Positions 8,133 to 17,897 are shown, counted from the first letter of the stretch. The stretch: DNA of 64,000 bases from Nodosilinea nodulosa PCC 7104 (GCF_000309385.1 NZ_JH976537.1:3902507-3966506); one strand, 5' to 3'. Numbers and translations: made by a program. Notes: generated by a model not told the origin, from the sequence alone.

Positions 8133-8993
8133 ATGCGCTATCACATTCGCCATCTCACGACGTATCGCTATCAGCAGCCGGTTACCCTGCGCCAACACGT
8201 TGTCCGCCTGCGCCCCCGCAGCGACGGCGCTCAACAGCTGCTGAGCTTTGATCTGGAGGTGATCCCTACCCCCCGACAGCAGTCGGCAATCGCTGATTTA
8301 GAGGGCAACAGCGTTCTGGGGCTTTGGTTTGAGTCTAATCCAACCGAGCAGCTGACCCTGGTAGCCACCGCTGAAGTCGAAACCTACCGCTCTAACCCCT
8401 TTGACTACCTGGCCGAACCCTGGGCCACAACCCTGCCGGTAGACTATCCGACCACCGTGCGGACGGCGCTGCTCCCCTACCTCAGCTCCGATCGCGATCC
8501 TATTGCGGCGGGGGTCATAGACCTGGCCCAGGGGATGGCCCATGGCGCTGACGGCAATGTCGGGTTGTTTTTAACCACCCTGGCGTCTCACATCTATGAA
8601 ACCTGTGACTACACCACCCGAGACACAGGCGCCCCCTGGCCCGGAGGACTTACCTGGGCCAAAAAGCTGGGCAGCTGCCGCGACTTTGCGGTGCTGTTCA
8701 TGGAAGCCTGCCGGGCGGTGGGGCTGGCGGCTCGCTTTGTCAGCGGCTACGAAGAGGGCGATCGCACCGTTGTCGAGCGCGACCTGCACGCCTGGGCTGA
8801 GGTGTATGTTCCGGGCGGCGGCTGGCGCGGGTTTGATCCCACCCACGGGCTGGCTGTCAGCGATCGCCACATCGCCCTAGTCGCCAGTCCCTTCCCCAGC
8901 CAAACGCTGCCCATTCACGGCAGCACCCAGGAGGGCAGCCGGGTCGGCTCCAGCCTGGAAACCGAGGTGCGCATCGACGTACTGGCCGACTGA
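8133..8993 (+). CDS. Transglutaminase-like superfamily protein
   Basis: A 286-residue protein. Residues 1-90 form the bacterial transglutaminase-like N-terminal domain (MRYHIRHLTTYRYQQPVTLRQ, HVVRLRPR). The catalytic core follows, with the Cys in LGSCRDFAVLFMEACRAVG, the His in DLHAWAEVYVPGGGW and the Asp in FDPTHGLAV: the complete Cys-His-Asp triad. Members of this family are probably cysteine proteases or amidases and are often encoded next to an alpha-E protein and an ATP-grasp protein. Neither is present here. The start at MRYHIRH is the family start. It is convergent with the kinase gene, 9 bases away. Confidence 0.88.
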   Translation: MRYHIRHLTTYRYQQPVTLRQHVVRLRPRSDGAQQLLSFDLEVIPTPRQQSAIADLEGNSVLGLWFESNPTEQLTLVATAEVETYRSNPFDYLAEPWATTLPVDYPTTVRTALLPYLSSDRDPIAAGVIDLAQGMAHGADGNVGLFLTTLASHIYETCDYTTRDTGAPWPGGLTWAKKLGSCRDFAVLFMEACRAVGLAARFVSGYEEGDRTVVERDLHAWAEVYVPGGGWRGFDPTHGLAVSDRHIALVASPFPSQTLPIHGSTQEGSRVGSSLETEVRIDVLAD

Positions 8994-9002
8994 CCCCCTG
9001 CC

Positions 9003-10838
9003 CTAGCGCCCCAGGGTTTGGCGGGCCTTCTGCCGCAGTTCCTTGGCGGGGGCGTAGTCGGGGTTGAGCTGTAGGGCCTTTTCGAGGGCGATGATGGCCT
9101 GGTCGTAGCGCTCCAGGGACCAGGTGGCCTCGCCGCGAACGGTCCAGGCCTCAGCTGAGTCGCGGTTGCGCGCGATCGCCTGATCGATGGCGGCAATGGC
9201 CTCGGCCGAGCGCCCCAGTTTTTGCAGCACCCGCCCCCGGTCTAGCCAGGCCTCAAACATGGCGGGCATAAGGCGATTGGTGTCTTCGTACAGGGTCAGG
9301 GCGGCCAGCAGTTTGCCCTGCTGTTCTTCGGCATTGCCCTTGCTGCGCACTGCCTCGGGGTAATAGGTGCTGTAGGCCAGCGCATCGTCGCAGGCGGCAA
9401 TGGCTTCGAGGGGGCGCTTGAGCGCAATCAGCGCCTTACAGCGGCCCAGATAGGCCGCCGCGTACTCTGACTGGCTGGCTACGGCGTCGTTGTAGGTGGA
9501 CAGGGCGTCGGGATAGCGCCCTTTGGCCAGCAGGCGATCGCCCTGGCGAGTCAAGAAGGCCGCCTTTTCCTCGGGGGGCAGCAGCCGGCCCAAATCGGTG
9601 GTCAGCGACGGCACCGTCGCCATCTGAAAGGGAATCATATGCCCCGCACCGTTGAGTTCGAAGGCGATCGTTAGACCGCTGCGCCAGAGTACCAGACCAA
9701 TTGTCAGCGCCCCGAGGCACCCACCGATAACCAGCGATTGGCGGCGGGGATAGCGCCGGAACCCTGGCACGTGAGCATCGGCAATCAGGGGTAGGGTTCC
9801 GGCAGCGCTGCCGTTGCCGTTGCCGTAGGCCAGCCCCACGGGAAACAGGGAGGTTGAATCCTGGTCGTCGGCAAAGGCGGTAGGCTCTGAGGTTTCGGTG
9901 GGGCCAACGGCGGTGTTGCTGTCCTCGTCGGGAAAGGTTGGTCCTCGACCGTTGGCTCCCTTCATCCAGGTCTGATAGATTTGGGTGCCGACCAGCCCGT
10001 GCAGGGGGTTGGGCAAGTTTTGCAGGGCCTCTAGGGCTTCCTGGGCGGTGGGATAGCGATCGCGGAAGTCGTAGCGCACCATTTTGTCGAGCACGGCCAC
10101 CAGCGACGACGACACCATCGGAGCATACTGCCGCCAGTCTAGTTCGCTGGTCACCGGGTCTTCTTCGATCTTCTGGGGGTGCAGGCCCGTCAGCGCCCGA
10201 ATGCCGAGGATGCCGACCGCGTAAACATCGCTGCTAAAGCGAGGCTTGCCGGCATATTGCTCGTTGGGCATATAGCCATGGGTACCAATGGCCACGGTAA
10301 TGTTGGTGGCTCCGGTTTCGGCATCGAGCAGGGGAGAGGACGTCACCTGCTTGACCGCCCCAAAATCAATCAGCACCAGCTTGCCGTCGCGGTGGCGGCG
10401 AATCAGGTTCGAGGGCTTGATGTCGCGGTGAATCACCTGCTGGCGGTGCACAAAGGACAGTATCTCCAGCACCTCTTGCAGCAGCAGCACCACCCGAGTC
10501 TCGGACCAGGGTTTGCCCTCCTCAATCTGGCGGTTGAGGCGGCTGCCCTCTATATATTCCTGGGCCAGATAAAACTCCTGATCTTCCTCAAAGTGGGCCA
10601 TGAGGGCAGGAATTTGGGGATGGTTGCCCAGCTGATACAGCACTCGCGCCTCGGTATCGAAGAGGCGGCGGGCCATATCCAGGGTGCCGGTGTCCTTGTC
10701 CTGCACCTTGAGCTGCTTGATCACGCAGCGGGGATGGTTGGGCAGGTGTAAATCGGTCACTAGAAAAGTGCGGCTGAACCCTCCCGACCCCAGCCGCCGG
10801 ACAACCTGGTACCGACCCCCTAGTAGTGTTTGCTCCAT
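9003..10838 (-). CDS. Ser/Thr protein kinase with transmembrane segment and TPR repeats
   Basis: A 611-residue membrane kinase of the Hanks (PknB-like) type. The N-terminal kinase domain has the glycine loop LGSGGFSRTF (near residue 16), the ATP-binding Lys in CVIKQLK (near 41), the catalytic loop HRDIKPSN (137-144) and DFGAVKQV (158). All key residues are present, so it should be active. A Ser/Thr/Glu-rich linker leads to a membrane helix near residue 375 (VIGGCLGALTIGLVLW). The C-terminal 170 residues carry four or five TPR units (for example ADKGRYPDALSTYNDA-like units and AIIALEKALQLNPDYAPA), probably outside the cytoplasmic membrane for protein contacts. Start at MEQTLLGGRY; an upstream TTG is less likely. 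Confidence 0.9.
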   Translation of the reverse strand: MEQTLLGGRYQVVRRLGSGGFSRTFLVTDLHLPNHPRCVIKQLKVQDKDTGTLDMARRLFDTEARVLYQLGNHPQIPALMAHFEEDQEFYLAQEYIEGSRLNRQIEEGKPWSETRVVLLLQEVLEILSFVHRQQVIHRDIKPSNLIRRHRDGKLVLIDFGAVKQVTSSPLLDAETGATNITVAIGTHGYMPNEQYAGKPRFSSDVYAVGILGIRALTGLHPQKIEEDPVTSELDWRQYAPMVSSSLVAVLDKMVRYDFRDRYPTAQEALEALQNLPNPLHGLVGTQIYQTWMKGANGRGPTFPDEDSNTAVGPTETSEPTAFADDQDSTSLFPVGLAYGNGNGSAAGTLPLIADAHVPGFRRYPRRQSLVIGGCLGALTIGLVLWRSGLTIAFELNGAGHMIPFQMATVPSLTTDLGRLLPPEEKAAFLTRQGDRLLAKGRYPDALSTYNDAVASQSEYAAAYLGRCKALIALKRPLEAIAACDDALAYSTYYPEAVRSKGNAEEQQGKLLAALTLYEDTNRLMPAMFEAWLDRGRVLQKLGRSAEAIAAIDQAIARNRDSAEAWTVRGEATWSLERYDQAIIALEKALQLNPDYAPAKELRQKARQTLGR

Positions 10839-11295
10839 GCTGCCCAAAATGCCTTCGTCAGCCTGGTGTTGAACCACGGACTCAATCAACTCGTCGCAGC
10901 GCTGTGGAGACGACCTGTTTGCGGCCCCATACGTCCTAAACTATGCTCAAACCAGTATTCCAACAGGGCTTTGCCCCTGGCTTCTAAATCCGTCTGTATG
11001 ACTCAACTCGCAACCCTGATCTACCAGCTTTAGTGTAGGCCCTGAGGGGCGGCCCTGAACCACCGCCACCGGGTAACTTCCTGACGGCTCACATGTCCTT
11101 TACAGCACTTTATCTTAAGTTGCTAAAGTCGAGATTTAAAGCCGTGCCCCAGTGGCTACTGCCCCCCCGGAGCCCGTTTCCCAGCCGTCAGCTAAGGTGC
11201 CACTCAGCTGGCATTTTGGGCAAGCTAAACCTATCGACTGCGAACCGCGATCGCCCAAGTCTATGCCGGGCCGTACCATTTTTCCCCTAGGCTCT
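10839..11295. other. Divergent promoter region
   Basis: About 450 bases between the kinase gene (minus) and the GGDEF-EAL gene (plus). The frame of the GGDEF-EAL gene is open from 11152, so a longer N-terminus is possible, but that part is Pro-rich and unlike a domain. I see no other gene, repeat or clear operator. Confidence 0.4.
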
Positions 11296-13053
11296 ATGTC
11301 ACAGCCCCCCTGCCCCGATGCCAAGATAGATGCCGAGCTATACCTCGCCGCCCTGAACCACCTACCGGACGCGGTGATTGTAGTGGATGCGGCAGGGGCG
11401 CTCCTGTTTACGAACACCGCCGCTGAAGCGCTGCTACCGGGGGGAATAGCGGGCCTAGGGGGCCAGGGCAAGTCGTCGGCGTACCAGGTGCTGGATTGCC
11501 AGCACCGCCCCCTTGCCGCCGCTGATCTTCCCCTGGGCCGCGTGCTGGGGGGCCAGCATGTGCAAGCCGAAGAACTTGTGCTGGTGATCAGTTCGCCGCC
11601 CTGCACCCGCTGGGTGACGGTGACGGGAGAGCCGCTGTCGACGGTGGGGGGAGCCGCCGCGCTGCTCACCCTGCGAGACATTTCTGGGGCCAAACAGCAT
11701 GAGGACAGCCTGCTCAAGCAGGCGTTTCACGATCTCCTCACCGGGTTGCCCAACCGCTATCTGCTCATGGATCGCCTTAGCTATGCCCTGGCCCGCGCCC
11801 AGGACCACCCCCAGGTCTCCATGGCGCTGCTCCTGATCGATCTCGATCGGTTTAAGGCCATTAACGACAACCTGGGCCACCAGGCGGGCGACAATTTGCT
11901 GGTTGAAGTCGGCACCCGGCTGCGATCGCAGCTGTGCCCCAACACCACCCTGGCTCGCCTCGGCGGGGACGAGTTTGCGATCCTGCTGGAGGACGTTGCC
12001 AGCAGCAGCGCCGCCGTTGATCTGGCCGAGCAGATTCACGCCGCGATCGCCCAACCGTTCTTTCTCAACCACCAGGAGGTGTACCTAGATGCCAGTATCG
12101 GCATTGCCCTCGGCCCCGCCGCCTACGAAAGCGCTGGCGACTGGCTGCGCGATGCCGACATCGCCCTGTGTCAGATCAAAAGTAACCCTGACCAAGCTTG
12201 GCACGTCTTCGATAGCTCGCTTCAGGTGCAGCAAGACCTCCGCTTGCAAACCGAGATAGACCTGCGCCAGGCCCTGATCTGCAACGAACTGCGGCTGCAT
12301 TACCAGCCCATTGTCACCCTCAACAACGAAGAGATTTGCGGCTTTGAGGCGTTGGTGCGGTGGCAGCACCCCACCCGAGGGCTACTCATGCCGGGAGAAT
12401 TTATCCACATTGCCGAGGCGACCGGGCTTATTATTCCCCTGGGCTGGTGGGTGCTGGCCGAAGCCTGCCGCCAGATGCACCTGTGGACCACAGAATTTCC
12501 GGCCATGGCCAACTTTACGGTCAGCGTCAATATGTCGAGTAAGCAGTTCTCCCAGCCGAACCTGGTGGAGAGAATTCAGGAAATTTTGGCCGAAACAGGG
12601 TTTACCGCCAATCGGCTCAAAATTGAAATCACCGAAGGCGTACTCATTGACCATTCCGACAGCATTATCGCCACCCTGGCGCAGATTAAAGCGCTGGGCA
12701 TTAAGCTGCTGGTGGACGACTTTGGCACAGGCTACTCCTCCCTGAGCTACCTGCATCGCTTTCCCTTTGATTGCTTGAAGATTGACCGTTCATTTATCGA
12801 AAATGCCGATCAAGACTTTGAAAAGCTAGAGATTTTGCAGTCGGTGGTCCGCCTAGCCTGGAATCTGGGCCTAGATGTGGTCGCCGAAGGGGTTGAAACC
12901 TCCCGCCACCACGCCCAGCTCAAGGCCCTGCGGTGCGAACTGGGCCAGGGCTTTCTGTTTTCTCGGCCGCTGTCGCCCGCTGCCATTGAGGCTATGATGG
13001 CGAAAAAAAACGCCAGCTCCCTCGACCCGACCGCAGAACCTCCCTCCGCCTAG
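11296..13053 (+). CDS. PAS-GGDEF-EAL c-di-GMP turnover protein
   Basis: A 585-residue protein. Residues 15-130 are a PAS-like sensor (LNHLPDAVIVVDAAGALLFTN). The GGDEF domain follows, with an intact GGDEF motif at residues 223-227 (LARLGGDEFAILLED). The inhibitory I-site RxxD expected just before it is CPNT, so product inhibition should be absent. The EAL domain has an intact EAL (351-353, CGFEALVRWQHP) and DDFGTGYSS (near 474), plus QGFLFSRPL at the end. Both cyclase and phosphodiesterase activities are therefore possible. No membrane segment, so probably cytosolic. The start at MSQPPCP is chosen just before the PAS domain. Confidence 0.9.
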   Translation: MSQPPCPDAKIDAELYLAALNHLPDAVIVVDAAGALLFTNTAAEALLPGGIAGLGGQGKSSAYQVLDCQHRPLAAADLPLGRVLGGQHVQAEELVLVISSPPCTRWVTVTGEPLSTVGGAAALLTLRDISGAKQHEDSLLKQAFHDLLTGLPNRYLLMDRLSYALARAQDHPQVSMALLLIDLDRFKAINDNLGHQAGDNLLVEVGTRLRSQLCPNTTLARLGGDEFAILLEDVASSSAAVDLAEQIHAAIAQPFFLNHQEVYLDASIGIALGPAAYESAGDWLRDADIALCQIKSNPDQAWHVFDSSLQVQQDLRLQTEIDLRQALICNELRLHYQPIVTLNNEEICGFEALVRWQHPTRGLLMPGEFIHIAEATGLIIPLGWWVLAEACRQMHLWTTEFPAMANFTVSVNMSSKQFSQPNLVERIQEILAETGFTANRLKIEITEGVLIDHSDSIIATLAQIKALGIKLLVDDFGTGYSSLSYLHRFPFDCLKIDRSFIENADQDFEKLEILQSVVRLAWNLGLDVVAEGVETSRHHAQLKALRCELGQGFLFSRPLSPAAIEAMMAKKNASSLDPTAEPPSA

Positions 13054-13107
13054 CTCGGCCCGCAGGGTCTGGGACGTTCTGATGACGCTCTGTCGTGCCA
13101 ACTCACT

Positions 13108-13479
13108 ATGCTAATCCGTAAATTGCTTGACTGCCCTGAGTTTATTGCTGGTGACGGCACCCAGCTGCGCGAGCTGCTGCATCCCGACCGGCAGGCCGTT
13201 TCCCTGCGCTACAGTCTGGCGCACGCAGTGGTGCCAGTAGGCCAGGTGTCGGTCCCCCACGCGCTTACTACCTCCGAGGTGTACTACATTTTGTCCGGAC
13301 AGGGGGAAATGCACATCAATGACGAAATTAGCCCGGTTGAGCCAGGCGATGCAGTTTACATCCCGCCCCAGGCGCGCCAGTACATTCGCAACACAGGGGA
13401 CCAGCCGCTGGTGTTTATTTGTCTGGTCGATCCCGCCTGGCGTCAGGCGGATGAGACCGTTTTCAAGGCGTCTGACTAG
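13108..13479 (+). CDS. Cupin domain protein
   Basis: A 123-residue single-domain cupin. The first motif region is VPHALTTSEVYYILSGQGEMHIN (residues near 49-71), with one His and a Glu. The second is EPGDAVYIPPQARQYIRNTGDQPLVF, where the usual His is replaced (PPQARQYIRN). The metal set therefore looks incomplete, as in many non-catalytic cupins. It lies 55 bases after the GGDEF-EAL gene on the same strand and could be its last cistron. Substrate unknown. Confidence 0.85.
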   Translation: MLIRKLLDCPEFIAGDGTQLRELLHPDRQAVSLRYSLAHAVVPVGQVSVPHALTTSEVYYILSGQGEMHINDEISPVEPGDAVYIPPQARQYIRNTGDQPLVFICLVDPAWRQADETVFKASD

Positions 13480-13480
13480 C

Positions 13481-13732
13481 CTAGCGCTTTGGTACCCACG
13501 GCAGAGTGACCCAAAAGGCATGCCAGAAGGCCCTGATCTGCTGCCCAAGGGTGCGGCGGGGGCGCAGACTACAGCGCTTGAGCTGGCGCAGCAGCTGATC
13601 TAGCGCCGCGTCTCCCTGGGCCAGCTGAGCGGCCAAACAGTGGGGCTTGTGGTGGCAAGAGGTGCATAACATGGGGCGTTGGGCCTGACTAGGCCCGAAG
13701 ACAGAACGGGGGACGGTTGAGCAGGTGGGCAT
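13481..13732 (-). CDS. Small Cys-rich hypothetical protein
   Basis: An 83-residue open frame that starts with ATG and has an AAGG about 10 bases upstream. The Cys/His cluster LCTSCHHKPHCLAAQ (residues 22-36) could bind a metal. A basic, Trp-containing tail (QQIRAFWHAFWVTLPWVP) follows. It ends just past the cupin stop codon in a convergent arrangement. The composition looks coding but I do not recognise a family; it could be a chance frame. Confidence 0.45.
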   Translation of the reverse strand: MPTCSTVPRSVFGPSQAQRPMLCTSCHHKPHCLAAQLAQGDAALDQLLRQLKRCSLRPRRTLGQQIRAFWHAFWVTLPWVPKR

Positions 13733-13956
13733 GAATTCCCTGACCTTCTAATATTTTGCTTTGCCAAAAATAAAAGCTGCTCACGTTGAACTGAATACAT
13801 TCTGAAGGTTTGCGATCGCCCCTGCGGGCATCCTCCAGCCAGTTCAATTTCTGGAAGGATGTCTGTTAAGCCCGATCGGCTTTAGGGCTAGGTTGAGGCC
13901 AGGCTGCGGTAGGATGACCGCAAGCTTTTTTAAATTAAATTTTTTGGGTGGCCGGT

Positions 13957-15927
13957 ATGCCTGTATCGACAACTGCGTTGCAAGAGGTGCGTCAGCGCGA
14001 TCGCGCCTGCCTAGAGGCCAACAATCCCTACAAACAGCTCCAGGCTCTCCACGAAATTTGGCCGATGGTGGCCGAGCAATACGGCGATACCTTGGCTCTC
14101 CACGACCCTCACTACAAGCCTGCCACTACCCTTACCTATCGGCAGCTGGCGGCGGCCATCCGCACCTTTGCCAGAGGTTTACAGGCTCTGGGCGTTGAAA
14201 ATCGCACCCACGTGGCGCTGTTTGCCGACAACAGCCACCGCTGGTTTATTGCCGACCAGGGCATTATGACCGCCGGGGGCATGAACGCCGTGCGCAGCGC
14301 CACCGCCGAAAAAGAAGAGCTGCTCTACATCGCGGGGCACAGCGAGAGCACCGTGCTTATCGTGGAGACCGCGGCGCTGCTGAAGCTGCTGCGGGACCGG
14401 CTCGATGCCCTACCGATCAGCCTGGTCATTTTGCTGTCGGACGAAGAACCACCGGCTGACGATCGCCTCAAAATTCTCAACTTTGGCCAGCTCATGGCCC
14501 TGGGGCAAGATCGCCCCTACACCCCAGTCGCCATCCAGCCCGAAGACCTGGCCACGCTGATCTACACCTCCGGCACCACCGGGCAGCCCAAGGGGGTAAT
14601 GCTCAGCCACCGCAACCTGCTGCACCAGATCAACACCCTGGAGTCGGTGGTGCAGCCCGAACCCGGTGACCAGGTGATCGGCATTTTGCCGTCGTGGCAC
14701 AGCTTTGAGCGCACCGCCGAGTATTTTTTGCTGTCCCGCGGCTGCACCCAGACCTATACCAACATTCGCCACCTCAAAACCGATCTCAAAACGGTCAAAC
14801 CCCAGTACATGGTGGGGGTGCCCCGCCTGTGGGAGTCGATCTACGAAGGAGCGCAGAAGCAGTTCCGCGAGCAAAGCCCCGGCAAGCAAAAGCTCATCTT
14901 CACCTGCTTTGGCCTCAGTCAGCGCTATGTCGAAAACCTCTGGCGCTACCAGGACATGAAACTTGACGAGCCCCACCTGACCACCCTGAGACGATTGGGG
15001 TCTGGTCTGGTAGCGCTGGTGCTGTGGCCCCTGCACCAGCTGGGCAAAGCGCTGGTCTACGGCAAGGTGCGGGAGGCCACTGGCGGTCGGGTAAAGCAGC
15101 TGATTAGCGGCGGTGGCTCCCTGGCCCGCCACATCGATATTTTTTTTGAGATCATCGGCGTGCCCCTGCTGGTGGGCTACGGTCTGACCGAAACGGCGCC
15201 GGTGCTCTCGGCCCGCCGCCCGTGGCGCAACCTGCGGGGAGCCGCCGGGCAGCCAATTCCGTTTACGGAAATTAAGATTGTAGATCTCGAAACGCGCCAA
15301 GAACTCCCCCAGGGAGGCCAAGGCCTGGTGCTGGCGAGGGGGCCGCAAATTATGGAGGGGTACTACCGCAACCCCGAGGCCACCCGCAAAGCCATTGACC
15401 CCGAGGGCTGGTTTGACACGGGCGATCTAGGCTGGATGAGCCGCGACGGCAACCTGGTGCTCACCGGGCGGGCCAAGGACACCATCGTGCTGACCAACGG
15501 CGAAAACATTGAGCCGCAGCCGATCGAAGACGCCTGCATTCGCAGCAAGTACATCGATCAGATCATGCTGGTGGGCCAGGATCAGCGATCGCTGGGCGCG
15601 CTGATCGTTCCCAACCTGGAGGCGCTACAGGCCTGGGCCGCCGCTCAGGCACTCTTTGTGGCCGCCCCTGGGGATGACACCCCCGCCCCCGCCGACTGCA
15701 CCGCCATTACCCTCGACGACGAGCGGGTGCAAAAGCTGTTTCGCGATGAACTCAGCCGCGAGGTCAAAGATCGTCCCGGCTATCGCCCCGACGATCGGGT
15801 TGGCCCCTTTCGTCTCATCCTGGAGCCGTTTGCCATTGAAAACGGCCTGCTGACCCAAACCCTAAAAGTGCGCCGCCCCGTGGTTACGGCTCGGTATCGC
15901 GATATGATTGACGCGATGTTTGTGTAG
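13957..15927 (+). CDS. aas: Acyl-ACP/acyl-CoA synthetase (AMP-forming)
   Basis: A 656-residue member of the adenylate-forming family. Seen: the P-loop YTSGTTGQPKGVMLSHRN (near residue 205), GYGLTETAPVLSARR, the hinge motif GWFDTGDLGW and TGRAKDTIVLTNGENIEP. In cyanobacteria the single long-chain enzyme of this shape is acyl-ACP synthetase Aas, which re-activates free fatty acids for membrane lipid and hydrocarbon synthesis. This assignment rests on length and cyanobacterial context; a CoA ligase cannot be excluded. The ATG start MPVSTTAL is preferred; a GTG lies 9 bases upstream. Confidence 0.85.
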   Translation: MPVSTTALQEVRQRDRACLEANNPYKQLQALHEIWPMVAEQYGDTLALHDPHYKPATTLTYRQLAAAIRTFARGLQALGVENRTHVALFADNSHRWFIADQGIMTAGGMNAVRSATAEKEELLYIAGHSESTVLIVETAALLKLLRDRLDALPISLVILLSDEEPPADDRLKILNFGQLMALGQDRPYTPVAIQPEDLATLIYTSGTTGQPKGVMLSHRNLLHQINTLESVVQPEPGDQVIGILPSWHSFERTAEYFLLSRGCTQTYTNIRHLKTDLKTVKPQYMVGVPRLWESIYEGAQKQFREQSPGKQKLIFTCFGLSQRYVENLWRYQDMKLDEPHLTTLRRLGSGLVALVLWPLHQLGKALVYGKVREATGGRVKQLISGGGSLARHIDIFFEIIGVPLLVGYGLTETAPVLSARRPWRNLRGAAGQPIPFTEIKIVDLETRQELPQGGQGLVLARGPQIMEGYYRNPEATRKAIDPEGWFDTGDLGWMSRDGNLVLTGRAKDTIVLTNGENIEPQPIEDACIRSKYIDQIMLVGQDQRSLGALIVPNLEALQAWAAAQALFVAAPGDDTPAPADCTAITLDDERVQKLFRDELSREVKDRPGYRPDDRVGPFRLILEPFAIENGLLTQTLKVRRPVVTARYRDMIDAMFV

Positions 15928-16041
15928 CTGCGGGGCGTGTAAAGACTTCACTAACCTGCGGCGGCGCGCTGAAGAAGAGTCCGGCCACAGGCCCCAGGGG
16001 CCGTAGTCGGTATTGGTAATTTCTTTACTAAGTCGAAGATT

Positions 16042-16491
16042 ATGGATGAGAATCAGTCGTTGCTGCTCAAGCGGGTAGTCAACATTAAGGCCATTGTGAC
16101 TCCCCTTTGGAAAGAAGAGGCCCAGAAACAGCTGCAAGCCCAGATCAATCAAGTCGACGGTCGCCTGCAACAGCTCGAAATGCAGGGCCAGCGCATGGTA
16201 GCCGAACTGCAAAAGCAGGCCGAAACCCAGCCCGCCAGCCCCGCCATTCAGCAGCAGATGGGCAATATTCAAAACCAGCTCAACCAAGACAAAAGCAAGC
16301 TGCTCCAGCAAAAAAACCAAAGTCTTCAACAGCTTCAGGAAGTGCAGACCCTGGCGATCGATGCCGAAGTTGAGCAGGGCAAAGTCGAGAGCTTCTTCAA
16401 CGTGTCGGTGGGCGACAATCTGGTGCGCAAGCTCCAGGTCGAAATTTTAATTAAAGACGGCGTGATTCAAGAAATTCGCGGCGAACTCTAA
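16042..16491 (+). CDS. YlqD family protein
   Basis: A 149-residue soluble protein. A short N-terminal beta segment (LLLKRVVNIKAIVT) is followed by a long Gln-rich coiled coil (residues 25-105). A C-terminal beta part (FFNVSVGDNLVRKL, EILIKDGVIQEIRGEL) ends the protein. This order is that of the YlqD family found in Firmicutes and cyanobacteria, whose function is not known. It lies 114 bases after the acyl synthetase on the same strand. Confidence 0.82.
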   Translation: MDENQSLLLKRVVNIKAIVTPLWKEEAQKQLQAQINQVDGRLQQLEMQGQRMVAELQKQAETQPASPAIQQQMGNIQNQLNQDKSKLLQQKNQSLQQLQEVQTLAIDAEVEQGKVESFFNVSVGDNLVRKLQVEILIKDGVIQEIRGEL

Positions 16492-16610
16492 GCCCAGGAC
16501 GTTCGCAGGTTTTAAGGTTCCACGTTCTGAGGGTTCAGCCTTGGGGATAGAATAAACCCTTGGCATCTCTGCTGCTCTGTTGTTTTTGCCCTGTTTCGGA
16601 AGCCACCTCC

Positions 16611-17897
16611 ATGATTCGCGAAGTTTTCATGCCCGCCCTGAGCTCGACCATGACCGAAGGCAAGATTGTGTCTTGGGTCAAAGCCCCCGGTGACAGGGTG
16701 GAAAAGGGTGAAACCGTGGTGATTGTCGAGTCTGATAAGGCCGATATGGATGTGGAATCCTTCCACGAGGGCATTTTGGCGGCCATTGTCGTAGAAGCAG
16801 GCGGTACGGCCCCGGTGGGAGAGGCGATCGCTCTCCTCGCCGAAACGGAGGCTGAAGTAGAAGCGGCCAAGCAGCAGGCGGCGGCCAAAGCCGGTTCCGC
16901 TTCTCCATCGGCGGAACCGGCTACTGCCACTCCGGCCCCCGTGGCTGTGGTTGAAGCGCCCACCCCCGCCACCCAAAACGGCGCCGCTGCGGCTAGCAGC
17001 GGTCGAGTGGTGATCTCCCCCCGCGCCCGCAAATTGGCCAAGGATCTCAAAGTAGATCTGGCCGGCCTCCAGGGCAGCGGCCCCCACGGCCGTATTGTGG
17101 CCCAGGATGTCGAACTGGCGGCGGGCAAAACCCCCACTCCCGCAGGTCCGGTAGCCACTCCCCTAGCCGCTGTAGCCCCCTCTATTTCTGCTGCTTCTGC
17201 CCCGGCTCCCAGCTCCGCCCCCCTGGGCCAAGTGGTGCCTTTCAACACCCTCCAGCAGGCCGTGGTGCGCAACATGGTCGCTAGCCTGGCGGTGCCGACG
17301 TTCCACGTGGGCTACACCATTACCACCGACAACCTTGACGCCCTCTACAAGCAGATTAAATCTAAGGGGGTGACCATGACCGGGCTGCTGGCCAAGGCTG
17401 TGGCCGTGACGCTGCAAAAGAATCCCCTACTCAACGCGGCCTACACCGACCAAGGCATTCAGTACAGATCCGGTATCAATGTTGCGGTCGCTGTAGCCAT
17501 GGAGGGGGGGGGACTGATTACCCCGGTCCTCAAAAATGCCGATCAGTACGATATTTACTCCCTCTCCCGTACCTGGCGCGACCTGGTGGAGCGATCGCGC
17601 TCCAAGCAGCTTCAGCCTGATGAGTATAGCTCGGGCACCTTTACCCTGTCGAACCTGGGCATGTTTGGGGTCGATCGCTTTGACGCTATCCTACCGCCGG
17701 GACAGGGATCCATCCTGGCGATCGGGGCCTCCCGTCCCACCGTAGCGGCAACGGCTGACGGTCTGATGGGCATCAAGCGGCAGATGCAGGTCAACATTAC
17801 CTGCGATCACCGCGTGATTTACGGGGCCGATGCCGCCGCCTTCTTGAAAGACCTGGCCAACATGATCGAAAATAATCCCCAGTCCTTGACCCTGTAG
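16611..17897 (+). CDS. pdhC: Pyruvate dehydrogenase E2 (dihydrolipoamide acetyltransferase)
   Basis: A 428-residue subunit of the pyruvate dehydrogenase complex; it passes the acetyl group from lipoate to CoA. Domains in order: the lipoyl domain (residues 1-78) with the lipoylated Lys in ESDKADMDVES near residue 43; an Ala/Pro linker; the E1/E3-binding domain (RVVISPRARKLAKDL, GSGPHGRIVAQDV) near 128-165; an Ala/Pro/Ser linker; and the catalytic domain with ITCDHRVIYGADAA near the C-terminus. One lipoyl domain is usual in cyanobacteria. The start is MIREVFMPAL, the family start; longer frames are not conserved. Confidence 0.95.
   Translation: MIREVFMPALSSTMTEGKIVSWVKAPGDRVEKGETVVIVESDKADMDVESFHEGILAAIVVEAGGTAPVGEAIALLAETEAEVEAAKQQAAAKAGSASPSAEPATATPAPVAVVEAPTPATQNGAAAASSGRVVISPRARKLAKDLKVDLAGLQGSGPHGRIVAQDVELAAGKTPTPAGPVATPLAAVAPSISAASAPAPSSAPLGQVVPFNTLQQAVVRNMVASLAVPTFHVGYTITTDNLDALYKQIKSKGVTMTGLLAKAVAVTLQKNPLLNAAYTDQGIQYRSGINVAVAVAMEGGGLITPVLKNADQYDIYSLSRTWRDLVERSRSKQLQPDEYSSGTFTLSNLGMFGVDRFDAILPPGQGSILAIGASRPTVAATADGLMGIKRQMQVNITCDHRVIYGADAAAFLKDLANMIENNPQSLTL

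Noticed and set aside
8133-8993. Transglutaminase-alpha-E-ATP-grasp system
   Set aside because: Only the transglutaminase-like gene is present; neither usual partner is encoded next to it.
14410-15348. A 312-codon open frame on the minus strand
   Set aside because: It lies wholly inside the acyl synthetase gene, has low-complexity Gln/Gly/Leu-rich sequence without motifs, and is a product of high GC on the opposite strand.
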